In this document: piece after piece, positions 38,134-51,593 of the stretch
How the letters are laid out: the number at the start of each line of letters is the position of its first letter
Numbering within the stretch: position 1 is the first letter of the stretch
Assembly: GCF_002105155.1 (NCBI RefSeq)
Contig: NW_019028980.1
Location: forward strand, 558,001-622,000
Source of the DNA: Lobosporangium transversale
Lineage: Eukaryota; Mortierellomycota; Mortierellomycetes; Mortierellales; Mortierellaceae
Length of the DNA: 64,000 nt
Reading direction: 5' to 3'
Notes under the pieces: model-generated
Databases searched by the model: none
What the model was told of the DNA's origin: nothing
The model's input: only the letters and a program-made list of their open reading frames with translations
Program-made: the position numbers and the translations under genes

Positions 38134-41100
38134 CTTGAAAGAGATTCAACGGTGCTATTGTAAGATAACAGCCCTGATGTTTTCGCACAAGCGCATGCAC
38201 ACGCATACGCTATTCACATAAAGGAATTTAAGAAGCAATACAATAAATGGAAGGGGAATGAAATCATTTCCTTTCAGAGTAACGATACTTGTCTTTCATC
38301 CCCGATATCAGAGCATTACACTGTATCTCGTTCCCGTCCTTCTCCCCTTAACCTCTTTTCTTTTTTCCCTTTCATTTTCACTTTCCTTTTCTCCCTATTT
38401 TGTGCATTGAAGATCCGTGGGGAGGTAAAGTTAGAAATCACGAAAAATGGCCCGAGAACAGACAATGTGAGCTGTGTAATGATCAATCATGATCGATGGA
38501 ATGGCAGACAACGGTCAAGGGAAGTAAAATGAACCCGAAAGGCACTCACTCATATTACATGATGTGTACAAAACATGCACAAATAGGCATTTGTGTGTGT
38601 ACCCTACCATCCTCACCCAAGAAACATTTTTTTTTTTTTTTTTAGCTCCCTATTACTCCAGCTGGATAACATTGACCATAAATGTTAATAAGAAAACAAA
38701 GCACCATGCTTGTACAATCCCATAATCCACATCCTCACTAAATGAATCCTGAGAAGAAAAAAAAAAAAAAAAAAAAAAAACTTCTCTTCTAGGCAAACCT
38801 TATAAGCTCGACTCTTTGTGCACTCATAGAAATTAAAAGGCATTCAACTTCCCTATTAGTTCATCTCTGTTCCCATCAAACGTTTGTTCAAGAGAAACGA
38901 TGTAATTAACACAGTACAGTATGCTCCCAAAACAATTCAGCTTTACAAACAAATGGGGAAACCTTGTTTTCCTGATGAAGATCCATAGCTTTCTACTAGC
39001 CCATTTCTTCAAAATCTCCAGAAGGATAAATTATAATGCGAAAAAAGGGGGTTCATTGGTGCTTGCCTGGTGTGAACAACATACGATCAGATGAAATAAT
39101 AATAAAGAGACACAAGAAGAGATCTATTGCTCTTTCTGTGGAAATAATATAAAGAAAGCTTTTTTATCATCCTGATATCCCTAATATCTGTACTCGATGC
39201 TAGCTTCATATAAGCTTCCTTTATAACAAACAATTAAACCATGTCTGCAACCACGATAAAAACATTACATTAGAAAACAAATAAAAAAATAAAAAAATAA
39301 AAAAAAAAAAAAAAAAAAAAGTTGGTATGCTTGAAGCAGTAACCCTCGATTACAGCTTCCGAAGAAATTGACTTAATTGTGTTTGTGCGCACGCGTGTGT
39401 GTGTATGAATGTTATTTGTGTGTATTGTTTTGTCTTACTGCGATTGCTGATGATAGTCAAACAAAAGTTGGCGGCAAAAAAATAAAATAAATATAACCAA
39501 TCTCATGACTTTTGACCTTTCTTCTCTCTTTTGAAAGCTAATCAATCTTCTCAACCTCATGACTGTTGTGCTTCGACTATTCACAAAAGAAACCTTTTTA
39601 TTCATTTTCTTTTTTTTTTTTTTTTTTTTTTTTTTTTGCCCCTTCCTTCTTGATAAAATATGCTTCTGTGATCCGCATTGTTCAAACAGTTAAATCCGTC
39701 ACCAAGTGTACACAAGAAATACAACCGAGGAAAAAAAAAAAAAAAAAAAAAAAAGTAACCTCTATTAGATCACTCAATAGTTTCTGAGCATTACTTAAAC
39801 TTTGACTTTACCTTGTTTCTTTTTTGTTCTTTCGATTCTTCTTTCGGAAAAAGCTTGAATCTATGATCGATATCACGATCTTTTTTTAAAAAAAAAAAAA
39901 AAAGATAAAAGTTGACAGGTCACAACAGATTAACTATCATATACAATATAAAAGTTAAGATGGCGTGAGTAAATAGTAAATCTATTCTTCATTTTTACGG
40001 TGTTGCTTTGCTGTTGTTTTGAAACACTTAAACAAATCGATATGAATGTAAGCAGATGAAGGATGATTAAAGCAGAATGATTGCGGTGTTATTCTCCTTG
40101 ACTCTTTATTATTGTTGCTGTTGTTGTTACTGCAGTTGAGATTGTTTATCCCTGAGTAAAAACTTTTCCAAAGCTCGGGTAGTTAAAGGTTTTTTTTTTT
40201 TTTTTTTGACAGATCGTCATACTACATCAGTAAAAAAAAAAAAAAAAAAATATCGAGCCAGAAATAAGATCAAGTTCTTCAAGACCAGCATTTCAAAAAG
40301 GTGTTGTGCTGTGTTTTTTTTTTTTTTTTTTTTTGCTGATCGATCGAAACCACATTATTGCTATAATTGCCACAAAAGAAGGTTGGAAAGGGCAAAGCTG
40401 GTGGCGAGGAACAAAGAGGGGAAAAAAAAGGGTTGGTGCATGGAGAAAGACAGCAGTGTGGCAACTAAACTCACGCACTACTACCCTAATCCATAATGAT
40501 TTTGGCAGAATAGCTTATCACAAGTCTTTGGCTAAAAAAACTCCTATATTTTTTTTTTTTTTTGTTCGTTTGTGCCTTTGAAAGGATACTTACGTTTTGA
40601 GTATCGTTGTTGTCAAGATAAGGAAAATAGGGAAGAGAAAAAAGAGATGAAATGGCAATCAATTGAATAAACGAATTGGTCCTGAATAATGGTGTGCGTC
40701 GTTGGAAATGTCTGTGAGTGAAGTGAATGAATGCGTGGGTATGTTATGTTGTGATATGATATGGTATGGTGTGGTATGCAATATGAAATGCAATCAAGAA
40801 AGGATCGACAGGCCAAGACAAAAAAAAAAAAAAAAAAAAAAAAAAGTAACTTTGACAGTTCAAAAATACAAAAAAGGGGTATGTATGAGAACGAGAAGAA
40901 ATGAGCGAGAGATAGAAAAAGGAACAAAAAGGCGGCTTTTTTTTTTTTTTTTTTCTTTTTTTTGGCAGGAGCGAAGAAGAAGAGAAAAGAAGAAAGAAGA
41001 GAAAAAGAAAATAATAATCGGTTGTTTTTTTTTTTTTGACAATGCAGAAAATAAATAAATATGTGTGGATGAAAATGCTGAGCCAGAGAAGAGGTGTGAT

Positions 41101-43375
41101 TATGGATTTCGTGCAAAATGGTCCGAAGGATGTAGCGTGGGGGCAATGAAAAACTGTGTGAATATGAAATAAAGGTATTTTATCTATTGGAAGCGCATAT
41201 GTTTTTGAATGTAAAGTATGAACTGTGCTGGGTGTTTACAAGCTTAAAAAAAAAAAAAGAGAGCAAGAAACATTCACAGAGAAAGATCTTTTTTCTTTTG
41301 AATAAAGGGTGAAAGAGAAGGAAAGGGAGGGAAAAGAAGGAGGAAAAGCCAAACAAGCACATTCATTTATAAAAGATTGCTTGGTCTAAAAAAAAGTTTT
41401 GACGGTGAAGGTGAAGGGGAATGATGTTGCAATAATAGAAGTCAAGTGTTACAATAATGAATACAGCTTTACATTCAATGACTGAGTGAAATATCAATAT
41501 CTGAACAAATCAATAAAAAAGAATAAAGCATTATAAGCACTATATATATACATATTATACACGCACTTACAAATAATACTCATAATATATACAATATATA
41601 TATCTGTAAATATAAATATATGTATATTATATATATTATATATATATAACATCTGTATATTTTATGTTGAATATGGCATGGCTTCATTCAATAGATATTG
41701 AATCAGTCTGAAAAGCATTACAGTCGACAATCAACAATTGAGCAAGTCAGTCAAAAATAATAAAGACTGGTAGTCAAACTGACTATGAATACAGGGGGGA
41801 CAATTGGATCTCCAAGAGTGAATAATATTGAGTCAATGGTACATATTCACATATACACATCTCAAATAAAGGAATGATTGAATGATTGAATAAATCAATG
41901 GACCCGCAGTTTTGCTGTATTATCTACATTTTATATTCCTCCTTCCCTACACAGTTACTGCATTTGGTATACAAAATAGCTTTTCCCCCCCCTCCCTGCC
42001 TTCGTTTCGAGTATGTCATAGCCAACGACCCACAGGCAAGTCTTTCAACCTCCCGCCTATTTACGCACTTGATGGTGTTTTGCAATAGCTGAACTGAAAA
42101 GACATTCCAGCTATGAACAGCTTTCTTCTGTTCATAAAGCCTTGGGATTTCTCCAATCTCCATTCCAGGTTGACTAACTGACTATGGCTTATAGAGCTAT
42201 ATTGTAACAGTATGCAATAAACCATTTGAGACAGGTGGATAGAAAATTACGGATTGACCAGGAGCATTTAACTTCATTTTTGGTCGATCATATTAGGGCT
42301 GTAGCTCCATATTGCCCATGTCGTTTGGTCATAAAACTATAACTTTTCTAATAATCATTGCAGACTTTTAACCATGATACTAATTGGCTGTCAATATATT
42401 CAAAAAAAAAAATATATAATAATAATAATAATAAATAAACTCCACTTTTGACCAAATGAATCGGCTATATATAAAACTTTATAACAGGATACCCAGCCAT
42501 CGCATCCCTGGGTCTTAATTTCTCAGGGATCAGAATGTAGCCGAGCTGGTAATAGAATCGATGGCCATAAAAAAAAAAAAAAAAAAAAAAAATACATTTC
42601 ACCACGAATTAGAACAAAGAGGAACAAGGACACTATAACTAAAACCTGTTGACTTCCATGACATCTTTTAACTCGTCTAAAAATGTTATTCATAGCTTCA
42701 ATAGCATAAGAGAACTATCTACCCTCTTAATGATTGAACACAGCCTTGCTCGCACCTTCATTACGACTTGACGTCTATTGCTGGGTTGAAACACAACCAG
42801 CTGATCAAATTTAATTCATGACCAAGAAAACAGCATTCGCGGCTCTCTTTGGGTGTTCATATATATATATAAAACATGCTTGGAGTGTTCTTCATCTGTC
42901 ATGTTTACTGTTTATCTGCACATTCGCAAAGGTACATGTTTTTACACGTTCGATCACCCTTTTGAGAAATGAAAGTTGGGGGGGGCAGAACCGGTTATTG
43001 TCATTAGAGCACTTGGCATCTTCCTCAGAATGCCTCAATAGCACTTATAGATTTGACATCAAACGAAGAAAAAGAGCCAAATGTAAATTCTCTTCAAAAA
43101 TGAAAATGTGTTTTTGGTACCATAGACATCGCTCACAAAAGTTGACTTTGATAATGCCTAACTGGGTTCGTCTGTCAAAAGAAAAAAGAATGATAAAAAG
43201 AAACCGCGCAATTTCTCTGTGCAATCATCATGCAAATCAACAGGTCTGGCCTATTGATTGACGAAACTCTGTTTCCTTGTATTACAGCCACTCTATTCAC
43301 AGTCTAATTACTGTTACTGATGTTCTTGCAGTTAATGTTGATGCTTTCTTTTTGAGGCTACAAAGCAAAACTGTC

Positions 43376-43591
43376 TTAAGAGAAAAAAATAAAAAAAAAA
43401 GGGTGTGTGTAACGATCGGGACATCGGTTGAATAACTGTCCATCGATCGTTTTCGAAGCAGTGTTCTGGTGGCAAAGGGGCATCACACATTCCACATTCC
43501 TTATCCATCTTTCATGCCTATCTGTGCCGCAAAAACATTTTTTATATCCAAAGCACGTATAATCGACAAAACCCTTAAAAAGTATACACAA
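43376..43591 (-). other. Cys-containing ORF, possible degraded zinc-finger fragment
   Basis: 71-codon minus-strand frame with CFCGTDRHERW, then CVMPLCHQNT and GQLFNRCPDR. The spacing of Cys residues and the G-x-LF-x2-CP ending loosely resemble a GRF-type zinc finger, but there are no flanking exons and the rest is poly(F) from a homopolymer. Most likely a relic or chance. Confidence 0.2.
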
Positions 43592-46508
43592 GATTATAAG
43601 AATGAAGGTATATAGTCTGGGTTTTGAAAGTATTTTTTTTTTTTTATGGATTTTGGGTTATGCTGGGGCATGTTAACTTTGAACCGGCAATATTATCCGG
43701 GATCAGCTGGCACGTTCATTTCATTTTAAAATCAATAATGCCTAATGTATTTATACCTTTGATCTACTTCCGTTATTTGTTTTATGATCAAATTGGCTCT
43801 TGATCGCATGGCTGTTGTCATTTTTTTTCTTTTTCCCATGCTATCACTTAAATGAAGTGAAGCAAAATCGATCATGGTATATATATATATATATACATAC
43901 CCTTTTCTAATATTTAGAAAATGATATTAAAATGAGTCGGAGAGGAATCAGTTTGTTTATAGTCTTTTTTTTTTTTTTTTTTTTTTTTGCGTGTATACAT
44001 GTGTCATCAAACAACAACTGAAAAGATAAAAATAAACCCCTGGATTTTGTTACTGTTGAAAGCTGGTGCTTGGTGCGACCATAAAAAAAAAAAAAAAGAC
44101 CATGGGACGTGTATTTTGTTTCTTGAGTGCTCTCAGTTGTCTCTCCGTCTCTATTTCCTCACTCACCTCACTCAACGACTTGTTCCTCGCTACTCCTCCT
44201 GCTTTCGTTACTTTGTTATTTTTGTCGTTGTTGTTTGCCTTGTACGACACGACACTCTCCGATTACAGCTCTTTGGTGGAAATTCGGGGAAGAGAATACG
44301 AGGAGAGAGGAAAGGAGAAGAGAGGGGAGGAAGAGGAAGGAGGAAAATATTATAACTGTCTTATGCAACTTTACATCAAAACAATAGTCAATAGATGAGG
44401 TCTATGATAAAGAAAAGGTGATTTTTTACTTTGATGCTGCACACACAGACACACGCCCGCACGCACATTAGTGAGCAAGATTATGATACCAAATCAACGA
44501 CAAAGAGGAAAAAAAAAGGATCGATCAATCAATCAAATGAACGGTGAGCATATAAACGGCGTGAAGAGGAAGATGGCGAATATGGGAACGGTATTTAGAC
44601 AATGCAGCCAAAGATCCTTTGCCTTATTTTTTTTTTTTTTTTTTTTTTTTTTTGACCATGTGGTGAAAAATGCAACAACATTACAAAACTAAAATAAAAA
44701 TGTTTTGGTAATTAAGCTAAAAAAAAAAAAAAAAAAAAAAAAACTTTTATTTTTTTCTACATTGCATTGCTGAAAACCGCGTGTGCTTTGGAGTGGCATG
44801 GTCCTTCCTCTCCTTTGCTCCTTTCTCCTTCTTCTTTTCCTCCTTTCAACATTTGATGTTAATACTGCTGATGAAGACGATATCTACACTCCCTGGACTA
44901 TGTTTACAGTAAACTAATTCTAACATGCAAAAAGAAAAACCCACAAACCCAATGCTCTCATGCAAGGCTTGCAACTAAAAGAATAAAATAAAATTATCTA
45001 ATGTAATAAATATAATTTTATAATAGGATCATAAGAAGTTCAAGTCTATTGGAGCCAATTAGTTTACTTGTTTCAAGCACCACGAGTCGGAATCAGCCAC
45101 CAGTTCAATTCTATTTTTTGGCACATGTATTAATTCCGTGTTCGGTATTCAACTTAAAATAGGCTCGTCCTCTTGAAAGCCTTTGAGTGGCAGGAAAGGA
45201 AGATAACCAACTCTTTTTTTTTAGACCCCATGTCATTCCCGGCAACGTGATTACAAATACATTTCGATCATACGAACTTAATCGTCTTTGTTCATTCCTT
45301 TTTACTTTTTATTATTATTTCTTCATACTCCCTAGCCACATGTATTATGCAACTAATCCAAGCTCAAATCTTCTGAGAAAAAAAAAAAAAGAGCAAGAGA
45401 GAGCATAGTCTTCATTGTTGTATGATATGTGCAAACTATATTTATACATACATATATATATACTTGGTGTTTTTGGAATCCCAAATGAAAGAAGGTCAGA
45501 AAGGAAGCACATACATGTATATATATATATATATAATACAGTAGATTAGAGCAACTGTGGGTGAAACGAAGAAAGACCATCAGCAGGTGGACCCAATGGA
45601 AGATGAGCATGGAACATGAGCACAGGACATGGCCATGGGACATGTCGTAAAATTATCAGCCTCTGTTTTCTTTTTAGCTGTATTAATGCTCCGAAGTTTG
45701 CATCCTTGACAGATGGACAAATGCAAGGTCATTGTCAGCTGGACTTACACTCGATGTTGTTGTTTACACTCACACTTTTTATTTTCCTCCATGTCTGCAA
45801 AAAATAGATCTCATTTATTACAACCAACCGGTCGGATGGTAGTCCGAATTATTGATGTAAAATGCAAAGCTAAAGAAGTGACAGGCTAGCTATCTTGCAG
45901 GTGTACATGTACCTGATCCATTCTGTATTCCGCTCCAGCATTAACTTTGATTTACTTTAATCCATTATTATAGCATGTATATAGTTGCCCTATCAAAGTT
46001 TTTTTTTTTTTTTTTTTTTTACAATGCGATATGAAGATATGAACATGAGTTATTCTCCCACGTTGAACTGAAGTGAGGTTTTGGAGAGGATAAAGCAATC
46101 CATATTCTTGTGAGTAGTTTGATTAAGGTTCGTATCTATTGGTGACTGATTTATTCCAAGATATTGGAGCAAAGAGTTTGGATGACTATCTTCAGTGTTA
46201 TCGTCTTTATCAGCTATTGTTATTATACACATTTTTACACGAGCCGTAGTGTTTATATCAAATTAATGTAACACGTTGGGTTTAAATAGGCGTGTTTTTT
46301 CTTATCGTTATATCATTAAAAAGGACAACAACCGTAATAACGATGCTAGCGGCAACCATGATGACGGCGATGGGGATCATAGCTGTTGAGCAGTGTTCGA
46401 GGTAATCCGAGTCTTGACGGAATGTTTAAATGGAGCTTTACATGTATCCCTGATGTAATCCTCCTCATGGGATGAGGTATTGCTGTTTGTATTGATCCAT
46501 CTTGTTTC

Positions 46509-46509
46509 A

Positions 46510-46537
<28 letters not shown>
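46509..46537. repeat. A29 tract
   Basis: Uninterrupted run of 29 A in the gene-free region. Confidence 0.95.
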
Positions 46538-46540
<3 letters not shown>

Positions 46541-47905
46541 TGTTTCAATATAATACACAATATTAAGCTTTCAAAGACTCCTTCACATCAAACTTTTATT
46601 TTGGCCATTTATTATTTTTACTAGGTTCAATGACGCGCAAGAAAAAAAAGAAAGAAAGAAATGAAATAAAACACACTGGAACTGAGCCGATTCATCCTCA
46701 ATCAAATAATAATGCATAATGCGCGATGCATCAGGCAGTATATATTTTATTTCAAAAGCACATGCAGACAATTTTCATTGAACCTTAGAAAACTACGCGC
46801 TGCATCGTTGTCAACACAAAGGTGATTGATTATAGAAAACATATTTTTCCTTCTAATCCTTATAAAGTTTGATAAGTCATTGGCCTCGATTCGCATAAAT
46901 GTTATTTGCAATCGAAGAGTAAACATCAAAAGAAGGAGAGAGAAAAGGAAATGGAACACAGTACACAAAGATTAATTGCAATGGATCTGACAGGTTCTTT
47001 TTAAAAATAGATGCACCAAAATAGCATTTTTAAGCTAAACGCCACAAACCATATTGTCGGGTCGTCCACAGAGGAACATGGCGTTTTTACATGCTAACCC
47101 TTTTTTAGCTCAGCCCTACATCTTGTCCTTCTTTGCTTTGTGAGAAGATCATATCGATATCCATTATTAGGTTACTCATCATACTTGTTTTTTTTTTTTT
47201 TTTTTTTTTTTCTATTTTTTCAGTTTCTTACATCTTCCCTCTCCCTATTGCCTAATCACATCAGTGGCATGGTATATTCAGATGGGCAGATGGGCAGATG
47301 AGTATAGTCATCTAGTTAATACGCTGTAACAAAGCTTTAATGAATATAATACTATACCTATTGTAGTATTTAATGGAATGTATTTCCGTTTTTTTTATAT
47401 CTCCTCTGTATTCCACGAAACGATATTTAGTAATGTGGAGTAACTAAAGTCGCAAAAAGAGAGAGCACGCGTGGAGCATCATATACAAGGGAGAATCAAT
47501 CCACCATAAAGCTTAAAAAAAAAGGTTATTTTTTCTTGACGCGTCCTTGTAATTCAAACTGCTCTTACTTTTTATCCATCCCGTAATACCCTTATAGACT
47601 TTCATTTTCTCCAAACTAAAACGCGTCCAATTGTCGTCTGACCAAGGGAGGCTCCCCAAGGTGTTATATATTTATTTACACTCTTAAAGATTTGCGCCCA
47701 CAGGATGAAAACCCCTGCAAAGCCGTGCTATTGACATTAACTAATCTCAGTAACGCTAGCCAGCTTGTGTCGGAAACAATCAAACAACCATAGTTTTCTT
47801 GATGAAAGTAGATTTGAGTTTGATCTTTCCCGCAGCGCTCTCAGATGCACTCTCTCAGTTTATAATATTTATGAGTGAGAGCGAAATGGAAAGAACTATG
47901 GAATA

Positions 47906-47917
47906 GGGGGGGGGGGG
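47906..47917. repeat. G12 homopolymer
   Basis: Twelve consecutive G residues in an AT-rich setting. All other long homopolymers in the window are A or T. Confidence 0.95.
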
Positions 47918-49496
47918 TGGAGTGAAAAAGATCAGGCAAATACACACATACAGGAATAGAAAACAGAAATATATTCGTGCAACAGCCTCCTAACAAGACA
48001 GGGCATGAGCAAGGGATGGTAAAGCGAAAGAGTCTCGTTGTGTAACATGCGTTAGTTCTTGAATAAGGCTCACTGGTCGTCTTTCTCTATTTTCTTTTTG
48101 ACCCCTGGGAAATAAAAAAGAAAGAAAAATAAAAACAATAAACATCAGAACGATGACAAAAAAAAAAAAAGTAGAAGAGATCTATTAATAATGAACCAAA
48201 TGCTACGCGTATTTCAGTTCCCGCATGGTCCCTTAATCATTCATTATAAACGACGCTTTAACATCTTTTTTTTTTTTTTTAAACATGTGCGCCTGCTTCC
48301 TCTCCTGGAAATAGAGCGCAGCATTACGCCGTTGAGCACTTTCACTGTTACATTTAATTTCACACATTCTTTATTTTTATTTTTATTTATTGTTTAAAAA
48401 ATACAAATTGAAAGAAGAAAGAGAGCGTCCAGCAATCAAGTGAGGAAAAGGGGGATGGAAAAAGTTAATATTTATTGGACGTAATCAAGGTACATGTATC
48501 TATTTTATTCACAACATGCAGGCGTGAGTGTGGCGAAGACCTTCTTTAAAAAACACATGTTGGAATTTATACCAAGTCTGGGCTCCTCCCCCCAAAAGGG
48601 GCATCAGTTATAGACACATTATTAAATAAATAAATAAAAAAGATGCAGGGTGCTTGTAAAACCCCAATCTAATCCATAGAAAGTCTTTTTAGGCATGTAC
48701 TATACAAAATTGGATTACCTGGCCCGGTTCCTAACGCTTCTATGTGAACAAATAACTCTTTATTTTTACATTAATTAAAGTCTGCCAAACAAGATCAAGC
48801 CAAAAATACGAAATATTCATCTCGAAACACTGATGTGTATTGGGAAAATCACCGGACAAACAGCCTAGAATATATTGTGTTGATGCCACGGCAATAAGTA
48901 CGTTATTATGCATATTTATTGTTTACAGACTGCAAAGGGAAAAAAGGAGGGTACAGAGATGATTAGTCTATGAGCCTTTGGATCCAAAAGAAATGTCGAT
49001 CCATCCTTCCTCCCCCCCTTATTGGCTGCTTGATAATGGTAAGTATATATATAAGTAAGAAAGAAGAGGTTGATGTTGTTGTTAACTTTATTGTATGTTA
49101 TATATTGTATTGGCGATGAATCTCATACTATCCCGCGGGGCCAAGGTGTATAAGAAACAGGTTCTTTTTCCATGAATACAACTCCATGAGCTATACCAAA
49201 AAATAAAAGGGTTGGACACAAAGCCTAATGTCTATTTATTGTAAACAAACAAGATGAGAAGTAAAAAACGGGAGGCAAGATCTCGCACGTTATCACACAT
49301 TCTCTCTCCCTCTTTTTTTTTTTTTTTTTTTTTTGGTCGTCCGTTTGCCCATCCTTTTCTTCATGTTCATGTACTCCTTTTTTTTTATAAACACTCACTT
49401 CGCTGTGTTGCTATCAACATTTAGACTTGATTTGATTTGATCTGACATAATGTGATCAGCCCAATTCAATAATAATAATAATCAATTATCCGTCCC

Positions 49497-49498
<2 letters not shown>

Positions 49499-49529
<31 letters not shown>
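49499..49529. repeat. T31 tract
   Basis: Uninterrupted run of 31 T in the gene-free region. Confidence 0.95.
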
Positions 49530-49530
<1 letters not shown>

Positions 49531-50548
49531 GTAACGATTTCGGGAAGTAGTTAGACTAGGAGATAGGAGAAAAGAACGAAGGACAGAGGTCCCAACAATT
49601 CGGTATTCTATTCATTAAGTAGTCTAGTGTTATAAATGTACATATTCAAATCTTATACTACCGATGAACCTTTTTCTTTTGCTTCCAATGAGTAGGGATG
49701 ACAGAGAACTACGATGTGGTCATTGTAAACTCTCTTTTGATGGCTTTTTTTGTTCCTACCCTCGCTAAAATGAATCTTTTATTTTGTAATTGACAACCGG
49801 ATGTGGAAGATGTCCTCTTGCTGCTTTTGAACATACTCTATTGTGATGATACCAAGGCCGAGAAAATAAACACAAGCTGGACGCCTCTCCTTGGAAATAT
49901 CATATTTGGCGCGAGTAATAGTCAAGAAAGGCTAGGGGTTCATTCTTATTCTTGTTTCTTCAAACAATTCAGCACACCGACAGTCGAAATTGGAAAATTG
50001 AGCAATAGAAATGTAATTAACATCATATAAATATCGACAAACGAAATAAAAAAATAATAAATAAATGACATTTTCCCTACTCAAATCGCATTTGGCTTCA
50101 CTCATCTCCATAGAACTTTTTTGCACATGTATGCCTCCGTCCACGGGGCTTCAGACACTTGTTTTGGACTGAAATGCCTGTATTGTCTTTGAAACCACCA
50201 GATCTTTCCCCCTTTTTTAAAAGGATGAGGAGAAATGCAGTTATAACTTGCAGGTTACACCATAGTTGAGGGGCACGATGTTACCCTTAAGATGATGACG
50301 AAACAAAAAGCAAAAATGTGAGTGTGTGATTGCGTGTTTATGCAAGTGTAACAGAGTGGACTTGTATGCTAAATGTGTATGAAGCTTTTTTTAGTGCTCA
50401 TCACCATCCTCCCAGTCATCTTATTTCTCTGTCTCTTTTCAATATTGCGATCTTTATTTCGCGGAACAAGTAATCGGTAAATGATCCTGCTCATCTCTGC
50501 ATCTTCGTCAGATATTATACCCCTGCTTTTCTTTGCTACCTCCCCCCG

Positions 50549-50571
50549 CAGCAACAGCAGCAGCAGCAGCA
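50549..50571. repeat. Non-coding CAG microsatellite
   Basis: Short CAG repeat with one CAA interruption, in no supported ORF. Confidence 0.8.
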
Positions 50572-51593
50572 CTCAAAAAGATCTGTCGTGACCCATGATT
50601 TGCAAGCAGGACGACTTGATGTAATCAAGCATCTTCAAGCTTTTTCTTTCTTTTTGTTCTGATCTCGACATGCCGATGAAGACAGTATTTAGTAGAAATT
50701 TTGCAGGAAGGCCATTGATTATTGGTAGCCTGCATCTATTGAAGACTCTATAGACTTGTGTGTCTTCTCAAGAAGCCGAACATTCGCTGTATAGAGATCA
50801 TGCGAAGTTCCTAGGAAGACTTGTCTCTTCCAACCAGTCCAGTCTAGGCTAGCTTGGCTCAGCAATGTCTCGTTGATAATGCGTTTGTGCTGCGTTGCAC
50901 ACTGCACGTTTTCACATCGTTTATTTGCTATCCGTGGAGGCCTACCATGGACAATATCCAGCACAATGCGCGTCGATACCTGGGGATATACAACCAACTG
51001 GGAGTGCAAATCTCTCTCTCTCTTTTTTTTTTTTTTTTGTTCTTTTTTCTCTCGACAAGACAGGAGGGACGAGTCAGCTCAGCATATTTGCATCCGAACG
51101 GGATAGTTTGACATTTTTTTGTCTACTTGGGTCGCTTCTTTTCTGCTCTGCTAGATTGGGACTTGACGATCGTACTCTTGCTATGCTCGTTCTCGCTCGT
51201 TTTCTTTCTCTTTTTCTCTATCTATCTCTCTCTCGCGTGCTCTTTCACTTCACGCTCGCATTTCTTATATATATATATATATATATCCTACGCCGCTCAA
51301 TGCTTGCTTCTGATGCTGACCCCACTGCTCACCGCCCAAACCCTTGCTTCCCCGTTCTCCCATCTCTTGTCCTTTTCAATGACCATATTTGATCATCTAG
51401 CACTTATCCGCTCCGTCCAAAAATCCGTCTTTCAAGCACTCTTTCTCCTCTTATCTTCCCAAGCTTTCCAGCATTAACCAACCAAAAAAAACCTAAATCC
51501 CTAGTGCTTGCCCATCCTTCCCTCCAGTCGCTCGACTCCGTCTATTATCTTTTTTCCTAATACTGTCTAAACAAACAAAAAACATAAATAACC

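Larger units (their letters stand above)
37057..51593. other. 14.5-kb region without a recognisable gene
   Basis: Between divergently transcribed zinc-finger and KH-protein genes. All frames are short, and the longest (42818-43261, 147 codons, plus) has no motif and a poor composition. The region is dominated by A/T homopolymers, TA microsatellites (41540-41660, about 43878-43895, 45515-45535, 51266-51287), purine-rich stretches (44280-44345), pyrimidine-rich stretches (51040-51270) and a 13-bp tandem repeat. Parts near either end must be promoters and leaders. I see no tRNA, rRNA, snRNA or transposase. Long non-coding RNAs or heavily split genes cannot be excluded by eye. Confidence 0.6.

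Noticed and set aside
40613-41146. 177-codon minus-strand ORF rich in Phe and Lys
   Set aside because: Created by poly(A)/poly(T) runs; no protein pattern.
41540-41660. TA-rich block as a possible origin or matrix region
   Set aside because: Simple TA microsatellite; no further evidence for an origin from sequence alone.
42818-43261. 147-codon plus-strand ORF in the gene desert
   Set aside because: No recognisable motif, irregular composition, no splice-supported extension; length is within chance for 14 kb of sequence.
47095-47102. CTAACCCT as a telomerase-RNA template candidate
   Set aside because: An eight-base match alone is expected by chance and no flanking structure is visible.
50719-51009. 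96-codon minus-strand ORF near the KH gene
   Set aside because: Moderately protein-like but no family resemblance and it lies in the probable promoter region of the KH gene.
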